This document shows positions 1 to 7,398 of a stretch of 9,311 nt of DNA, piece after piece. Where the stretch lies: contig JAMOMG010000184.1 of assembly GCA_027068695.1 (NCBI GenBank), positions 1-9,311 on the forward strand, in the 5' to 3' direction. This DNA is from Flavobacteriaceae bacterium (GTDB lineage: Bacteria > Bacteroidota > Bacteroidia > Flavobacteriales > Flavobacteriaceae). The number at the start of each line of letters is the position of its first letter. The stretch's first letter is position 1. The position numbers and the translations under genes were made by a program. A model generated the notes under the pieces. That model did not search any database. It was given only the letters and a program-made list of their open reading frames with translations, and was not told the origin of the DNA.

Positions 1-13
1 TCAATAATTAAAA

Positions 14-87
14 GCCGATGTAGCTCAGCTGGCTAGAGCAGCTGATTTGTAATCAGCAGGTCGTGGGTTCGAGTCCCTCCATCGGCT
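14..87 (+). tRNA. tRNA-Thr (anticodon UGU)
   Basis: A complete cloverleaf can be drawn. The acceptor stem is GCCGATG (14-20) paired with CATCGGC (80-86), with discriminator T87. The D arm contains AGCTCAGCTGGCTAGAGC. The anticodon stem GCTGA/TCAGC closes the seven-base loop TTTGTAA, giving anticodon TGT for threonine. The T arm is GTGGGTTCGAGTCCCTC-like. The 3' CCA is not encoded (TCT follows), so it must be added after transcription. A terminator follows immediately, so this gene ends its own transcript. Only 13 bases precede it in the window, so its promoter or an upstream tRNA partner cannot be seen. Confidence 0.97.
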
Positions 88-90
88 CTA

Positions 91-124
91 AAACCCTCTT
101 CATTTGAAGAGGGTTTTTTATTTT
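91..124 (+). terminator. Rho-independent terminator of the tRNA-Thr transcript
   Basis: The perfect 11-bp inverted repeat AAACCCTCTTC (91-101) / GAAGAGGGTTT (106-116) has a four-base ATTT loop and runs into a T-rich tract (114-124, broken by one A). The spacing of four bases after the tRNA and the strong stem make this a convincing intrinsic terminator that separates the tRNA from udk. Confidence 0.93.
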
Positions 125-222
125 GAAGCATTCCTTTATAATTTGTAAAAAATTATAAAATTAAATTCATATTTTCCCTCCAAACTAAAATAATTCAAAA
201 TACTCACAAAAAACAATAAAAA

Positions 223-255
223 TTGTTTTCTACAATTATATATTCTTTAAATTTG
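223..255 (+). promoter_or_regulatory. Bacteroidota-type promoter upstream of udk
   Basis: TAAATTTG at 248-255 matches the Bacteroidota -7 consensus TAnnTTTG exactly. A TTG at 223-225 lies 22 bp upstream, inside the 17-23 bp range described for flavobacterial -33 elements. Transcription would start near 262, leaving a leader of about 20 nt before the udk ATG. The rest of the tRNA-udk spacer (125-222) is very A/T-rich, and I see no gene or other signal in it. Confidence 0.65.
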
Positions 256-280
256 TAAAAAACGTTAATAAATAATTTTT

Positions 281-886
281 ATGCTAATTATTGGAATTGC
301 CGGAGGAACAGGAAGTGGAAAAACTACTGTTGTAAATCAAATTTTAAATGAATTACCTAATGATGAAGTTTGTGTTATTTCTCAAGACTCATACTATAAC
401 GCCACAACAAATTTATCATACGAAGAACGTACTAAAATTAATTTTGATCACCCAAATGCTATTGATTTTGATTTACTTGTTAAACACTTAACTCAATTAA
501 AAAAAGGTGAAATTATTGAGCAACCTGTGTATTCTTTTGTAACACATAATCGTACTGAAGATACCCATATCACACATCCTAAAAAAGTAATTATTGTTGA
601 GGGTATTTTAATATTTAACAGCAAACGTTTACGTGATTTATTCGATATAAAAATATTTGTACATGCTGATGCTGATGAACGTTTAATTAGACGTACAAGA
701 AGAGATATTGAGGAAAGAGGGCGTGATATAAATGAAGTTTTAAGCCGTTATCAAAACACTTTAAAACCTATGCATCAGCAATTTATAGAGCCAACTAAAA
801 ATTATGCCGACATTATTATTCCGAACGACAGATACAATACCGTTGCGGTAGATATCGTTAGAACTGTAATAAGTAACAAGCTTTAA
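281..886 (+). CDS. udk: Uridine kinase (uridine/cytidine kinase)
   Basis: This cytosolic enzyme phosphorylates uridine or cytidine to UMP or CMP with a nucleoside triphosphate in pyrimidine salvage. The 201-residue protein is of normal family length. The P-loop GGTGSGKT is at residues 8-15. The substrate-site segment QDSYY (35-39) is followed by FDHPNAIDFD (55-64), typical of the family. VEGILIF (106-112) is the Walker-B-like strand with E107. The arginine-rich lid RRTRRDIEERGRD is near 137-149, and MHQQFIEPTKNYADIIIP (164-181) is a family C-terminal signature. The ATG at 281 sits about 20 nt after the predicted transcription start and encodes the hydrophobic first strand MLIIGIAGG, so no longer start is needed. 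It is the first gene of a close-packed run; the next gene starts 3 bp after its stop. Confidence 0.95.
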   Translation: MLIIGIAGGTGSGKTTVVNQILNELPNDEVCVISQDSYYNATTNLSYEERTKINFDHPNAIDFDLLVKHLTQLKKGEIIEQPVYSFVTHNRTEDTHITHPKKVIIVEGILIFNSKRLRDLFDIKIFVHADADERLIRRTRRDIEERGRDINEVLSRYQNTLKPMHQQFIEPTKNYADIIIPNDRYNTVAVDIVRTVISNKL

Positions 887-889
887 TTT

Positions 890-1210
890 ATGACTTTTAA
901 GCAATTCAAAAATAAACCAATTGTAAAAGTTATTACAAATAAATATGTAATAATTCTTTCAATATTTATTATTTGGATGGGTTTTTTTGATGAAAACTCA
1001 ATGCTTAATCACAGAGAGTTTAACAAAGAAATAAACAAGCTTAAAAGCGAAAAAAAATATTACAAAACACAAATCAAACAGGATAAAGAGCTTATAAACA
1101 AGCTTAAAAACAATGAAGAATTGGAAAAATTTGCTAGAGAAGAATATCACATGAAAAAAGATAACGAAGAAATATACCTTATAGAATACGATACATTAGT
1201 TAAAAATTAA
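890..1210 (+). CDS. FtsB/DivIC-family septum formation initiator protein
   Basis: This is a small bitopic membrane protein of the divisome. Family members join FtsL and FtsQ in the complex that activates septal peptidoglycan synthesis. The 106 residues show the standard plan: a short basic cytosolic N-terminus (1-17), one membrane segment (about 18-34, YVIILSIFIIWMGFF), a charged coiled coil (about 40-76), then the conserved tail LEKFAREEYHMKKDNEEIYLI (79-99, interrupted here only as a description of its limits), which corresponds to the family pattern of EREAREKYGMVKPGE type. Length fits the family. The coiled coil contains two copies of INKLK (48-52 and 69-73) encoded by an exact 16-nt repeat, three heptads apart. 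The start lies 3 bp after udk, implying co-transcription and probably translational coupling. FtsB and DivIC cannot be told apart from sequence alone. Confidence 0.85.
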   Translation: MTFKQFKNKPIVKVITNKYVIILSIFIIWMGFFDENSMLNHREFNKEINKLKSEKKYYKTQIKQDKELINKLKNNEELEKFAREEYHMKKDNEEIYLIEYDTLVKN

Positions 1211-1223
1211 CTAAACCCTCTTG

Positions 1224-1241
1224 AATTTATTTAAATAAATT
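1224..1241. repeat. 18-bp perfect A/T palindrome in front of mutA
   Basis: AATTTATTTAAATAAATT reads identically on both strands and ends 6 bp before the mutA ATG, filling half of the 37-bp gap after the division gene. It could be an operator, a weak hairpin in the mRNA leader over the ribosome landing site, or a chance product of A/T-rich sequence. No TAnnTTTG promoter was seen in this gap. Confidence 0.4.
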
Positions 1242-1247
1242 ATACTC

Positions 1248-2603
1248 ATGAGTACCTTTATAACTAAAGATTTTGAACCTAGTTCAGCCAAAGCTTGGAA
1301 ACAAAAAATTCAAGTAGATTTAAAAGGTGCTGATTATAATAGTACCCTTTTAACAAAAACCAATGAAGGTATAACCATAAAACCTTTCTACCACTCTGAT
1401 AATTTTGAAAAATTAAATATACCTACTCCTAAAAATGATTTTAAAGTTTGCCAAAAAATACTTATCTCAACTGAGGATGAGACAAATGCATTAGCATTTG
1501 ATGCAATAAACAGAGGAGCTAATGCCTTAAAATTTATTGTTAAAAAACCTTTTAATACGAATGCATTATTTAAAAAATTATTAAATAAGGGTATAGAATT
1601 TCATTTTCAATTTGAGTTTTTATCAAAGGATTTTTTAGATAATATTACGAAATTACTCAAAGATGAAATCGTTTTTTATAACATAGATATAATTGGTAAC
1701 ATAGCAAGAAATGGCAATTGGCACATTTCGTTAAAAGATGATTTTAAAATTGTAGAAAATTTAATCCAAGAAAATTCTAAGAAACATATACTTGGTGTAA
1801 ATGCCAATCTATACCAAAATGCTGGTGCAAATACTACCCAACAAATTGCTTATGCTTTAGCCCATGCGAATGAGTATTTGAATAGGTTTGACGGAAAAGT
1901 TGCTTCTAAAATTCAATTTAACTTTTCAATAGGAACAAATTATTTTTTCGAAATTGCTAAAATTAGAGCATTTCGATATTTATATAATTTAATTTTACAA
2001 GAATACAACACAACTGTAATTGCTGAAGTTTTTGCTGAACCAAGTTTGCGAAACAAAACAATATATGATTATAATGTAAACATGCTACGTACAACAACTG
2101 AAAGCATGAGTGCCATTTTAGGTGGAGCAAATACAATTTCTAATAGCTCATACGATGTATTGTTTCACACTTCAAATGAGTTTGGAAATCGAATTGCAAG
2201 AAATCAATTATTAATTTTAAAGGAAGAAAGTTATTTTAAAAATGCTCAATATATTGCAACTGATTCATATTATATTGAAACTATCACTAAACAAATAGCT
2301 GAAAAAGCATTGGTTATTTTTAAAGATATTGAAAAAAGCGGAGGCTTTTTACAACAATTAAAAGAAGGAACCATCCAACGAAAAATAAAAGAAAATGCTC
2401 AAAAAGAACAAACTCAATTTGATTTAGGTAAATTAATTTTAGTGGGAACAAATAAATATATGAACGAACAGGATAAAATGAAACACAGCCTACAAATAAA
2501 TCCTTTTCTTAAACACAACCCAAAAAAAACACTTATAATTCCAATAATTCCAAGGCGTTTATCTGAAAAAATTGAACAAAAAAGATTGAAGAATGAAACG
2601 TAA
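1248..2603 (+). CDS. mutA: Methylmalonyl-CoA mutase small (beta) subunit
   Basis: This is the non-catalytic partner of the B12-dependent mutase that interconverts succinyl-CoA and (R)-methylmalonyl-CoA in the cytosol, used in propionate and odd-chain or branched-chain metabolism. The 451 residues cover only the TIM-barrel homologue of the large subunit. [15 protein letters not shown] (17-31) and EGITIKPFY (40-48) are typical N-terminal small-subunit motifs. [12 protein letters not shown] (185-196) corresponds to the large-subunit active-site loop, but leucine replaces the catalytic histidine. [19 protein letters not shown] (226-244) and FGNRIARNQ (312-320) align with large-subunit segments. 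No C-terminal B12-binding domain or DxHxxG motif is present. Actinobacterial beta subunits are near 640 residues and keep a B12-like domain, so this is a shortened form that I believe is usual in flavobacteria. It overlaps mutB by 11 bp, pointing to coupled translation of the heterodimer. Confidence 0.92.
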   Translation: MSTFITKDFEPSSAKAWKQKIQVDLKGADYNSTLLTKTNEGITIKPFYHSDNFEKLNIPTPKNDFKVCQKILISTEDETNALAFDAINRGANALKFIVKKPFNTNALFKKLLNKGIEFHFQFEFLSKDFLDNITKLLKDEIVFYNIDIIGNIARNGNWHISLKDDFKIVENLIQENSKKHILGVNANLYQNAGANTTQQIAYALAHANEYLNRFDGKVASKIQFNFSIGTNYFFEIAKIRAFRYLYNLILQEYNTTVIAEVFAEPSLRNKTIYDYNVNMLRTTTESMSAILGGANTISNSSYDVLFHTSNEFGNRIARNQLLILKEESYFKNAQYIATDSYYIETITKQIAEKALVIFKDIEKSGGFLQQLKEGTIQRKIKENAQKEQTQFDLGKLILVGTNKYMNEQDKMKHSLQINPFLKHNPKKTLIIPIIPRRLSEKIEQKRLKNET

Positions 2604-4653
2604 AGATTTTTCACAGCTAACTATAAAAAGTCAAAATGAAAAAGATATTTATTTTGACCACGAAAATTACATTGCTGGTATTGCCCCAAATTTAAGAGGG
2701 CCGTATTCAACAATGTATGTTCGTCGTCCTTGGACTATTCGCCAATATGCTGGTTTTTCAACTGCTGAAGAAAGTAATGCTTTTTATAGACGAAATTTAG
2801 AAGCTGGACAAAAAGGGCTATCTGTCGCCTTCGATTTAGCCACACATCGCGGCTACGATTCTGATCACGAGCGCGTTCAAGGAGATGTAGGTAAAGCTGG
2901 TGTTGCTATAGATTCTGTTGAAGATATGAAAGTACTTTTTAACAAAATCCCGTTAGATAAAATGTCTGTTTCTATGACAATGAATGGTGCTGTATTACCA
3001 ATTTTAGCATTTTATATTGTTGCAGCAAAAGAACAAGGTGTAGAAGAAAAATTATTGGCTGGCACCATTCAAAATGATATTTTGAAAGAATTTATGGTGC
3101 GTAATACTTACATTTACCCTCCTACTCCTTCTATGAAAATTATTGCTGATATATTTAAATATACCAGTAAAAATATGCCTAAATTTAATTCTATCTCTAT
3201 TTCTGGTTACCATATGCAAGAAGCTGGAGCAACACCTGAAATTGAATTAGCCTACACTTTAGCTGACGGTTTAGAATATCTAAAAACAGGTATTGCAAGT
3301 GGTATGGAAATAGATTCTTTTGCTCCACGCCTTTCGTTTTTTTGGGCAATTGGGATGGATCATTTTAGTGAAATTGCCAAATTACGAGCAGCACGGATGC
3401 TTTGGGCAAAAATTGTAAAACAATTCAATCCTAAAAACCCTAAATCTTTGGCTTTAAGAACACATTGCCAAACCAGTGGTTGGAGCTTAACAGAGCAAGA
3501 TCCTTTTAACAATGTGGCCAGAACAACTATAGAAGCAATGGCTGCAGCCTTAGGAGGTACACAAAGTTTACACACAAATGCACTAGATGAAGCCATTGCT
3601 TTACCTACTGATTTTTCAGCAAGAATTGCAAGGAATACACAAATTTACATTCAAGAAGAAACCAATATTACAAAAACCGTTGATCCGTGGGCTGGTGCTA
3701 CTTTTGTTGAAAAACGAACAGAAGAAATGGTGAATTCAGCTTGGAAATTATTACAAGAAGTTGAAGAACTAGGTGGTATGACAAAAGCTATTGAACTTGG
3801 CATTCCAAAAATGAGAATTGAAGAGGCCTCTGCTAAAAAACAAGCAAGAATTGATAGTAATCAAGATATTATTGTTGGTGTTAATAAATTTAAATTACTT
3901 CAAGAAGATCCTTTGCAAATTTTAGAAGTTGATAATGATGCTGTAAGAAATTCTCAAATTATACGGTTGAATGAATTAAAAGCAAGTAGGAATAAAACAG
4001 CAGTAAATGAAGCTTTGCAAAATTTAACAACTTGTGCAAAATCAGGTAAAGGAAATTTATTAAATTTGGCTATTGAAGCTGCTCAAAAAAGAGCTACATT
4101 GGGTGAGATTTCAGATGCTCTAGAAAAAGTATTTGGAAGATATAAAGCAACTATTAAATCTATTTCTGGAGTGTACAGTAAAGAAATTAAAAATGATTCT
4201 GCATTTAAAGAAGCCAAACAATTAGCAAATAAATTTGCTGAACTAGAAGGAAGACGCCCTAGAATTATGATTTCTAAATTAGGACAAGATGGCCATGACC
4301 GCGGTGCAAAAGTAGTTTCAACTGGCTATGCTGATTTGGGTTTTGATGTTGATATTGGCCCTTTATTTCAAACACCTAAAGAAGCTGTAAAACAAGCTAT
4401 TGAAAATGACGTTCATGTACTTGGTATATCATCATTAGCTGCAGGTCATAAAACATTAATTCCTCAAGTGATAGCAGAATTAAAAAATTACGGACGTGAA
4501 GATATTTTAGTAATTGCAGGAGGTGTAATACCTGCTCAAGATTATCAATTTTTATTTGATGTTGGCGTTGTAGGTATTTATGGTCCAGGAACCAAAATAT
4601 CAAAAGCCGCCATTGATATTTTAAATATACTAATTGATAGTGTGGCAGAATAA
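2593..4653 (+). CDS. mutB: Methylmalonyl-CoA mutase large (alpha, catalytic) subunit
   Basis: This is the adenosylcobalamin-dependent catalytic subunit that rearranges methylmalonyl-CoA to succinyl-CoA and back by a radical mechanism. The 686 residues form an N-terminal TIM barrel and, after a linker, a C-terminal cobalamin-binding flavodoxin-like domain (about 553-683). Residues equivalent to those studied in the Propionibacterium enzyme are present: Y52 (Y89 there) in RQYAGFS, R170 (R207) in [10 protein letters not shown], and Y206/H207 (Y243/H244) in [11 protein letters not shown]. The base-off cobalt ligand is H568 in GQDGHDRG (D566, H568, G571). [16 protein letters not shown] and IYGPGT complete the B12 fold. 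The N-terminus is about 37 residues shorter than the Propionibacterium protein, which affects only the arm before the barrel. The ATG lies inside the end of mutA. No frameshift or missing catalytic residue was seen, so the enzyme should be active if B12 is made or imported; no B12 gene is in the window. Confidence 0.97.
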   Translation: MKRKDFSQLTIKSQNEKDIYFDHENYIAGIAPNLRGPYSTMYVRRPWTIRQYAGFSTAEESNAFYRRNLEAGQKGLSVAFDLATHRGYDSDHERVQGDVGKAGVAIDSVEDMKVLFNKIPLDKMSVSMTMNGAVLPILAFYIVAAKEQGVEEKLLAGTIQNDILKEFMVRNTYIYPPTPSMKIIADIFKYTSKNMPKFNSISISGYHMQEAGATPEIELAYTLADGLEYLKTGIASGMEIDSFAPRLSFFWAIGMDHFSEIAKLRAARMLWAKIVKQFNPKNPKSLALRTHCQTSGWSLTEQDPFNNVARTTIEAMAAALGGTQSLHTNALDEAIALPTDFSARIARNTQIYIQEETNITKTVDPWAGATFVEKRTEEMVNSAWKLLQEVEELGGMTKAIELGIPKMRIEEASAKKQARIDSNQDIIVGVNKFKLLQEDPLQILEVDNDAVRNSQIIRLNELKASRNKTAVNEALQNLTTCAKSGKGNLLNLAIEAAQKRATLGEISDALEKVFGRYKATIKSISGVYSKEIKNDSAFKEAKQLANKFAELEGRRPRIMISKLGQDGHDRGAKVVSTGYADLGFDVDIGPLFQTPKEAVKQAIENDVHVLGISSLAAGHKTLIPQVIAELKNYGREDILVIAGGVIPAQDYQFLFDVGVVGIYGPGTKISKAAIDILNILIDSVAE

Positions 4654-4669
4654 CTATAAACCTAAAAAA

Positions 4670-5245
4670 ATGAAAAACTTATTAAATTTAATAGCCGTAT
4701 TAGCAATATCAATCTCAGGTTTTGCACAAGACAAAGTTGAACTAAACTTGGGAGACACTGTTCCTGAATTTTCTGGCTTGAGTGATAGTGGAGAAACTTG
4801 GAACTCAACCAATAATGCAAAAACCAGCTTTTTAGTGGTTTATTTTTACCCAGCTGCTATGACCGGAGGCTGCACCAAACAAGCTTGTGCTTATAGAGAT
4901 GACAAGGCCTCTTTTGATAAAATGGGTGTTACTGTAATTGGTGTTAGTGGTGATGAAATAGACAATTTAAAACACTTCAAAGAATCATACCAATTAAATT
5001 TTCCCTTATTATCTGATGCAAAGGGAAGGATTGCGAAAATATTTGGTGTACCAACTAAAGCCGGAGGGTCAATTACAAGAGAATTCAATGGTGAAAATTT
5101 TTTACTTAAAAGAGGTATTACAGCTTCTCGATGGACTTTTGTTTTAGATAAAAACAAAAAAATTATTTATAAAAATGCTGATGTTAACGCCGCTGAAGAT
5201 AGTAAAAAGGTAAAAGACGTTATTAAAAATTATACCAATTATTAA
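4670..5245 (+). CDS. Exported peroxiredoxin, BCP/PrxQ type
   Basis: This is a thiol peroxidase that reduces hydrogen peroxide and organic peroxides. The 191-residue protein begins with a clear Sec signal peptide (MKNLLNLIAVLAISISGFA, cleavage near A19/Q20), so it acts in the periplasm or outside, unlike cytosolic BCP. The active site is P61-AAM-T65-GG-C68, keeping the PxxxTxxC pattern, with the resolving cysteine C73 five residues later as in BCP/PrxQ. R154 in ASRWTFVLD is the usual C-terminal active-site arginine. The proline that normally follows the threonine (TPGC) is glycine here. I place the start at ATG 4670: it is preceded by the A-rich leader CCTAAAAAAATG and begins with the signal peptide. 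The alternative is a TTG at 4634 inside mutB that would add 12 residues ahead of the signal peptide. It lies 16 bp after mutB and may share its transcript. Confidence 0.9.
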   Translation: MKNLLNLIAVLAISISGFAQDKVELNLGDTVPEFSGLSDSGETWNSTNNAKTSFLVVYFYPAAMTGGCTKQACAYRDDKASFDKMGVTVIGVSGDEIDNLKHFKESYQLNFPLLSDAKGRIAKIFGVPTKAGGSITREFNGENFLLKRGITASRWTFVLDKNKKIIYKNADVNAAEDSKKVKDVIKNYTNY

Positions 5246-5259
5246 GTTATTTTAATAAT
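5238..5259. terminator. A/T-rich hairpin over the two convergent stop codons, possible bidirectional terminator
   Basis: ATTATTAA (5238-5245) and TTAATAAT (5252-5259) form a perfect 8-bp inverted repeat with a six-base loop, centred on the shared stops of the peroxiredoxin and the MFS gene. The stem has no G or C, so as a classical terminator it is weak. It is the only hairpin I found where both convergent transcripts should end. Confidence 0.3.
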
Positions 5260-6477
5260 CCCTTCTGAAGTAGTCAACATTCGTTTTAACCACAACATTA
5301 ATAGTGCAGCAATTAAACCCAAGCTTCCCATTAAATACCAATTTATATCAAAGCCAAATCTTGCAATTATCTCCATACCTGTTTTGGCACTAAAAATATG
5401 TGCCATAGAAAATGCCATAGTATACAGTGCTAAATAACGCCCCTCTTTTCCTTCAGGTGCCCTGTTCATTGCAAAATTATTTGTAAACGGAAATGCCAAC
5501 ATTTCTCCCAATGTTATTAGCAACATGCTCACTATCAAAACTCCTGACCAAGTAGAAACATCTAAGACCAAAAAACTCAAAGCAAATAACACCAAACTCC
5601 AAGTTATAATTTTTAATTTATTTAATAATTTTTTTTCGATATAATGAATTAAAGGCATTTCAAATAAAAAAATTAAAAATCCGTTAATTGCCATTATTAA
5701 GCCTATTTCAACTTCGGTTAAATGATGAACATTTTTATAATACAATGGCATTGTTGTAAAAAGTTGTAAAAATATAAAGCCCATTAAAAAAACAACGACT
5801 AAAAAAACCCAGTAGGGTTTATCTTTATAAACTGATGTTATTTGAATTTCATTTTCAGAATTTTGATTGATTGTTTTAAGGTGAAATTTTTTTTGTTTCA
5901 AAACTATTCTCATTAATAATATTGCCACAATACAGGTAATTCCATCTACCCAAAAAAGGCCTGAATAATCTAATGTTGCAATTATCATACCGCCCAAGAA
6001 AGGCCCAAATGAAAAACCTAAATTTATTGCTAAACGTATTAAAGTTAAAGATCGTGTTTGATTTTCAGGTTTACTATACGCTTTTAATGAAACAAACATT
6101 GCTGGTCTAAACGTATCAGCAATAGCCATTGTAATAAACATACCTATTACAAAACCAATAAAAGTAGTTATAAATTGTAGACTAATAAACAAAAAACCCG
6201 TAGTTAACAAACTCCAAAACATAACCCTGTAAAAGCCTATTTTATCTGTTAGTTTCCCTCCTAAATAAGAACCTAACAATGACCCCAAACCAAAACTTGA
6301 CATAATCCAACCCACCTGAGATAATGATAATTTTAAGTTTTCTGTTAAATACAATGATAAAAAAGGTAACACCATTGTACCTGCTCTATTTATAAATGTA
6401 ATTAATGCCAACCACCAAACTTCTTTTGACAATCCTTTAAATGAATTTTGATAATTGTTAAATGTTTTTTTTACCAT
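5242..6477 (-). CDS. Major facilitator superfamily transporter, drug-exporter-like
   Basis: This is an inner-membrane secondary transporter of 411 residues with the usual 12-helix MFS layout: about six hydrophobic segments between 20 and 193, a polar central loop (about 194-222), and six more between 223 and 398. The start of helix 1, NRAGTMVLPFLSLYL (30-44), and the motif-A loop GSYLGGKLTDKIGFYR (69-84) after helix 2 are typical. Helix 5 has RLAINLGFSFGPFLGG (148-163), resembling motif C of proton-driven antiporters, and RAPEGKEGRYLALY (339-352) is the second-half counterpart. The overall pattern recalls MdtH/YceL-type multidrug exporters, but the substrate cannot be inferred. The ATG is the natural start. 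The gene runs towards the peroxiredoxin and their stop codons share bases (TTAA at 5242-5245). A candidate promoter is about 160 bp upstream. Confidence 0.9.
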   Translation of the reverse strand: MVKKTFNNYQNSFKGLSKEVWWLALITFINRAGTMVLPFLSLYLTENLKLSLSQVGWIMSSFGLGSLLGSYLGGKLTDKIGFYRVMFWSLLTTGFLFISLQFITTFIGFVIGMFITMAIADTFRPAMFVSLKAYSKPENQTRSLTLIRLAINLGFSFGPFLGGMIIATLDYSGLFWVDGITCIVAILLMRIVLKQKKFHLKTINQNSENEIQITSVYKDKPYWVFLVVVFLMGFIFLQLFTTMPLYYKNVHHLTEVEIGLIMAINGFLIFLFEMPLIHYIEKKLLNKLKIITWSLVLFALSFLVLDVSTWSGVLIVSMLLITLGEMLAFPFTNNFAMNRAPEGKEGRYLALYTMAFSMAHIFSAKTGMEIIARFGFDINWYLMGSLGLIAALLMLWLKRMLTTSEGIIKIT

Positions 6478-6638
6478 ACTATAAAAGTAAAAAACCCAAC
6501 TTAAAAGTCAGGCTAAAATGAATTGATATTATTTATTCTTGAATAATTATTACACATTTACCTTGTGATTTTTTAAAAACCACTTATTCAAATCTCTTTT
6601 GTTAGTACAGTTGCTCATAAAATTATCTTAACATCTAT

Positions 6639-6646
6639 CAAAACTA
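6639..6646 (-). promoter_or_regulatory. Candidate -7 promoter element for the MFS gene
   Basis: On the - strand TAGTTTTG matches the Bacteroidota -7 consensus TAnnTTTG. No good TTG lies at the expected -33 distance, so this is only half of a promoter. It would give a leader of about 155 nt. The remaining spacer between the MFS gene and the lipoprotein (6478-6721) shows no gene; it does hold a near-palindrome at 6565-6583 (GTGATTTTTTAAAAACCAC, one mismatch) of unknown meaning. Confidence 0.35.
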
Positions 6647-6694
6647 CAAAATTTATTCAACCCATAAAGGTTTTCTTAAACTAGTAATATTTCG

Positions 6695-6702
6695 TACTTT
6701 TG
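6695..6702 (+). promoter_or_regulatory. -7 promoter element of the DUF1684 lipoprotein gene
   Basis: TACTTTTG is an exact match to TAnnTTTG. Transcription would begin near 6709, about 13 nt before the ATG at 6722. No clean -33 TTG was found. The element also decides the start codon: an in-frame TTG at 6704 would lie upstream of the transcription start and so is unlikely to be used. Confidence 0.55.
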
Positions 6703-6721
6703 ATTGCAAAAGTATATCTCC

Positions 6722-7333
6722 ATGAAAAAAATATTTTTTGTTTTATCCGTTGTTTTTTTATTTATAAATTGCTCACCTAAGAAAATTTCTTATGAAGATG
6801 AAATTAAGCTTTTTCAATACAAACTAAACACAGAATTCGCTGATGCAGAAAAATCTCCTTTGACAGAAGAAGATTTAAAAACTTTTAAAACCTTAGATTT
6901 TTTTAAAACTGATAAAAATTACAAGGTAGAAGCTGAATTTGAGTTAACCCCAAATACTCCAGTATTTGAAATGCAAACGAATACAGATCGTTTGCCTTTA
7001 TATAGAAAATATGGTGTTGCTCATTTTACCTTGAATGGAGAAAAATTCAAATTAAACATTTATCAAAGTCAAGATTTAATAGTGAATCCTGAATTTGAAG
7101 ATTATCTATTTTTGCCCTTTAACGACACAACAAATGGCAGCAGTACCTATGGTGGTGGTAGATATATAGATTTGAAATTCCCTCCAAAAGAAAGTAAAAC
7201 TATTGTGATAGATTTTAATAAAGCCTATAATCCATACTGCGCATATAATGATACATATTCATGCCCAATTCCACCTCCTGAAAATAATTTACCTATTGAT
7301 ATACCTGTTGGTGTAAAAGCTTACAAAAAATAA
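6722..7333 (+). CDS. DUF1684 family lipoprotein
   Basis: The biochemical function is unknown; the family is common in bacteria. The 203-residue protein starts with a lipoprotein signal (MKKIFFVLSVVFLFIN) ending at C17, which would be lipidated, placing the protein on the periplasmic side of a membrane. The residue before the cysteine is asparagine instead of the usual G, A or S. The mature domain shows the DUF1684 landmarks in order: YRKYGVAHFTLNG (94-106), the short strand KLNIYQSQ (110-117), LPFNDTTNGSSTYGGGRY (131-148), then VIDFNKAYNPYCAY (162-175) with SCPIPPPENNLPIDIPVGVK (180-199). C173 and C181 are close and could pair as a disulfide or bind a ligand. It has its own promoter and stands as a single gene; I saw no obvious functional link to its neighbours. 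Confidence 0.87.
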   Translation: MKKIFFVLSVVFLFINCSPKKISYEDEIKLFQYKLNTEFADAEKSPLTEEDLKTFKTLDFFKTDKNYKVEAEFELTPNTPVFEMQTNTDRLPLYRKYGVAHFTLNGEKFKLNIYQSQDLIVNPEFEDYLFLPFNDTTNGSSTYGGGRYIDLKFPPKESKTIVIDFNKAYNPYCAYNDTYSCPIPPPENNLPIDIPVGVKAYKK

Positions 7334-7365
7334 AAAGCCCTGTCTAGAATTACTAAACAGGACTT
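7325..7365 (-). terminator. Rho-independent terminator of the porin transcript
   Basis: Read on the - strand, AAGTCCTGT (7365-7357) pairs with ACAGGGCTT (7343-7335) through nine pairs including one G-U, with a 13-base loop, and continues into TTTTTATTTTTT (7336-7325). On the + strand the same hairpin has an A-C mismatch and no T-tract, so the direction is clearly -. It lies about 140 bp beyond the porin stop, and its T-tract overlaps the last codons of the DUF1684 gene. Confidence 0.75.
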
Positions 7366-7398
7366 AAATAAACCAAATATTAATTATCTTAAGTATTG

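Noticed and set aside
138..145. ATAATTTG as a second udk promoter
   Set aside because: It misses the TA of TAnnTTTG, and the exact match at 248-255 is better placed.
2414..2614. Antisense open frame of 66 codons over the end of mutA
   Set aside because: It lies opposite a well-supported gene, has low-complexity hydrophobic content typical of the complement of A/T-rich coding DNA, and matches no family I know.
3360..3596. Antisense open frame of 78 codons inside mutB
   Set aside because: It is fully opposite conserved active-site coding sequence of mutB; no family resemblance and no promoter.
4397..4603. Antisense open frame of 68 codons inside the B12 domain of mutB
   Set aside because: It is a shadow of conserved mutB codons with no recognisable protein features.
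4634..4669. Twelve-residue N-terminal extension of the peroxiredoxin from a TTG
   Set aside because: The TTG lies inside mutB, and the extension would put polar residues ahead of a clean signal peptide; the ATG at 4670 has a good A-rich leader.
4891..5157. Antisense open frame of 88 codons inside the peroxiredoxin gene
   Set aside because: It is opposite conserved peroxiredoxin sequence; no family resemblance.
6704..6721. Six-residue extension of the DUF1684 lipoprotein from a TTG
   Set aside because: It begins two bases after a consensus -7 element and so upstream of the likely transcript start; ATG 6722 begins a normal lipoprotein signal.
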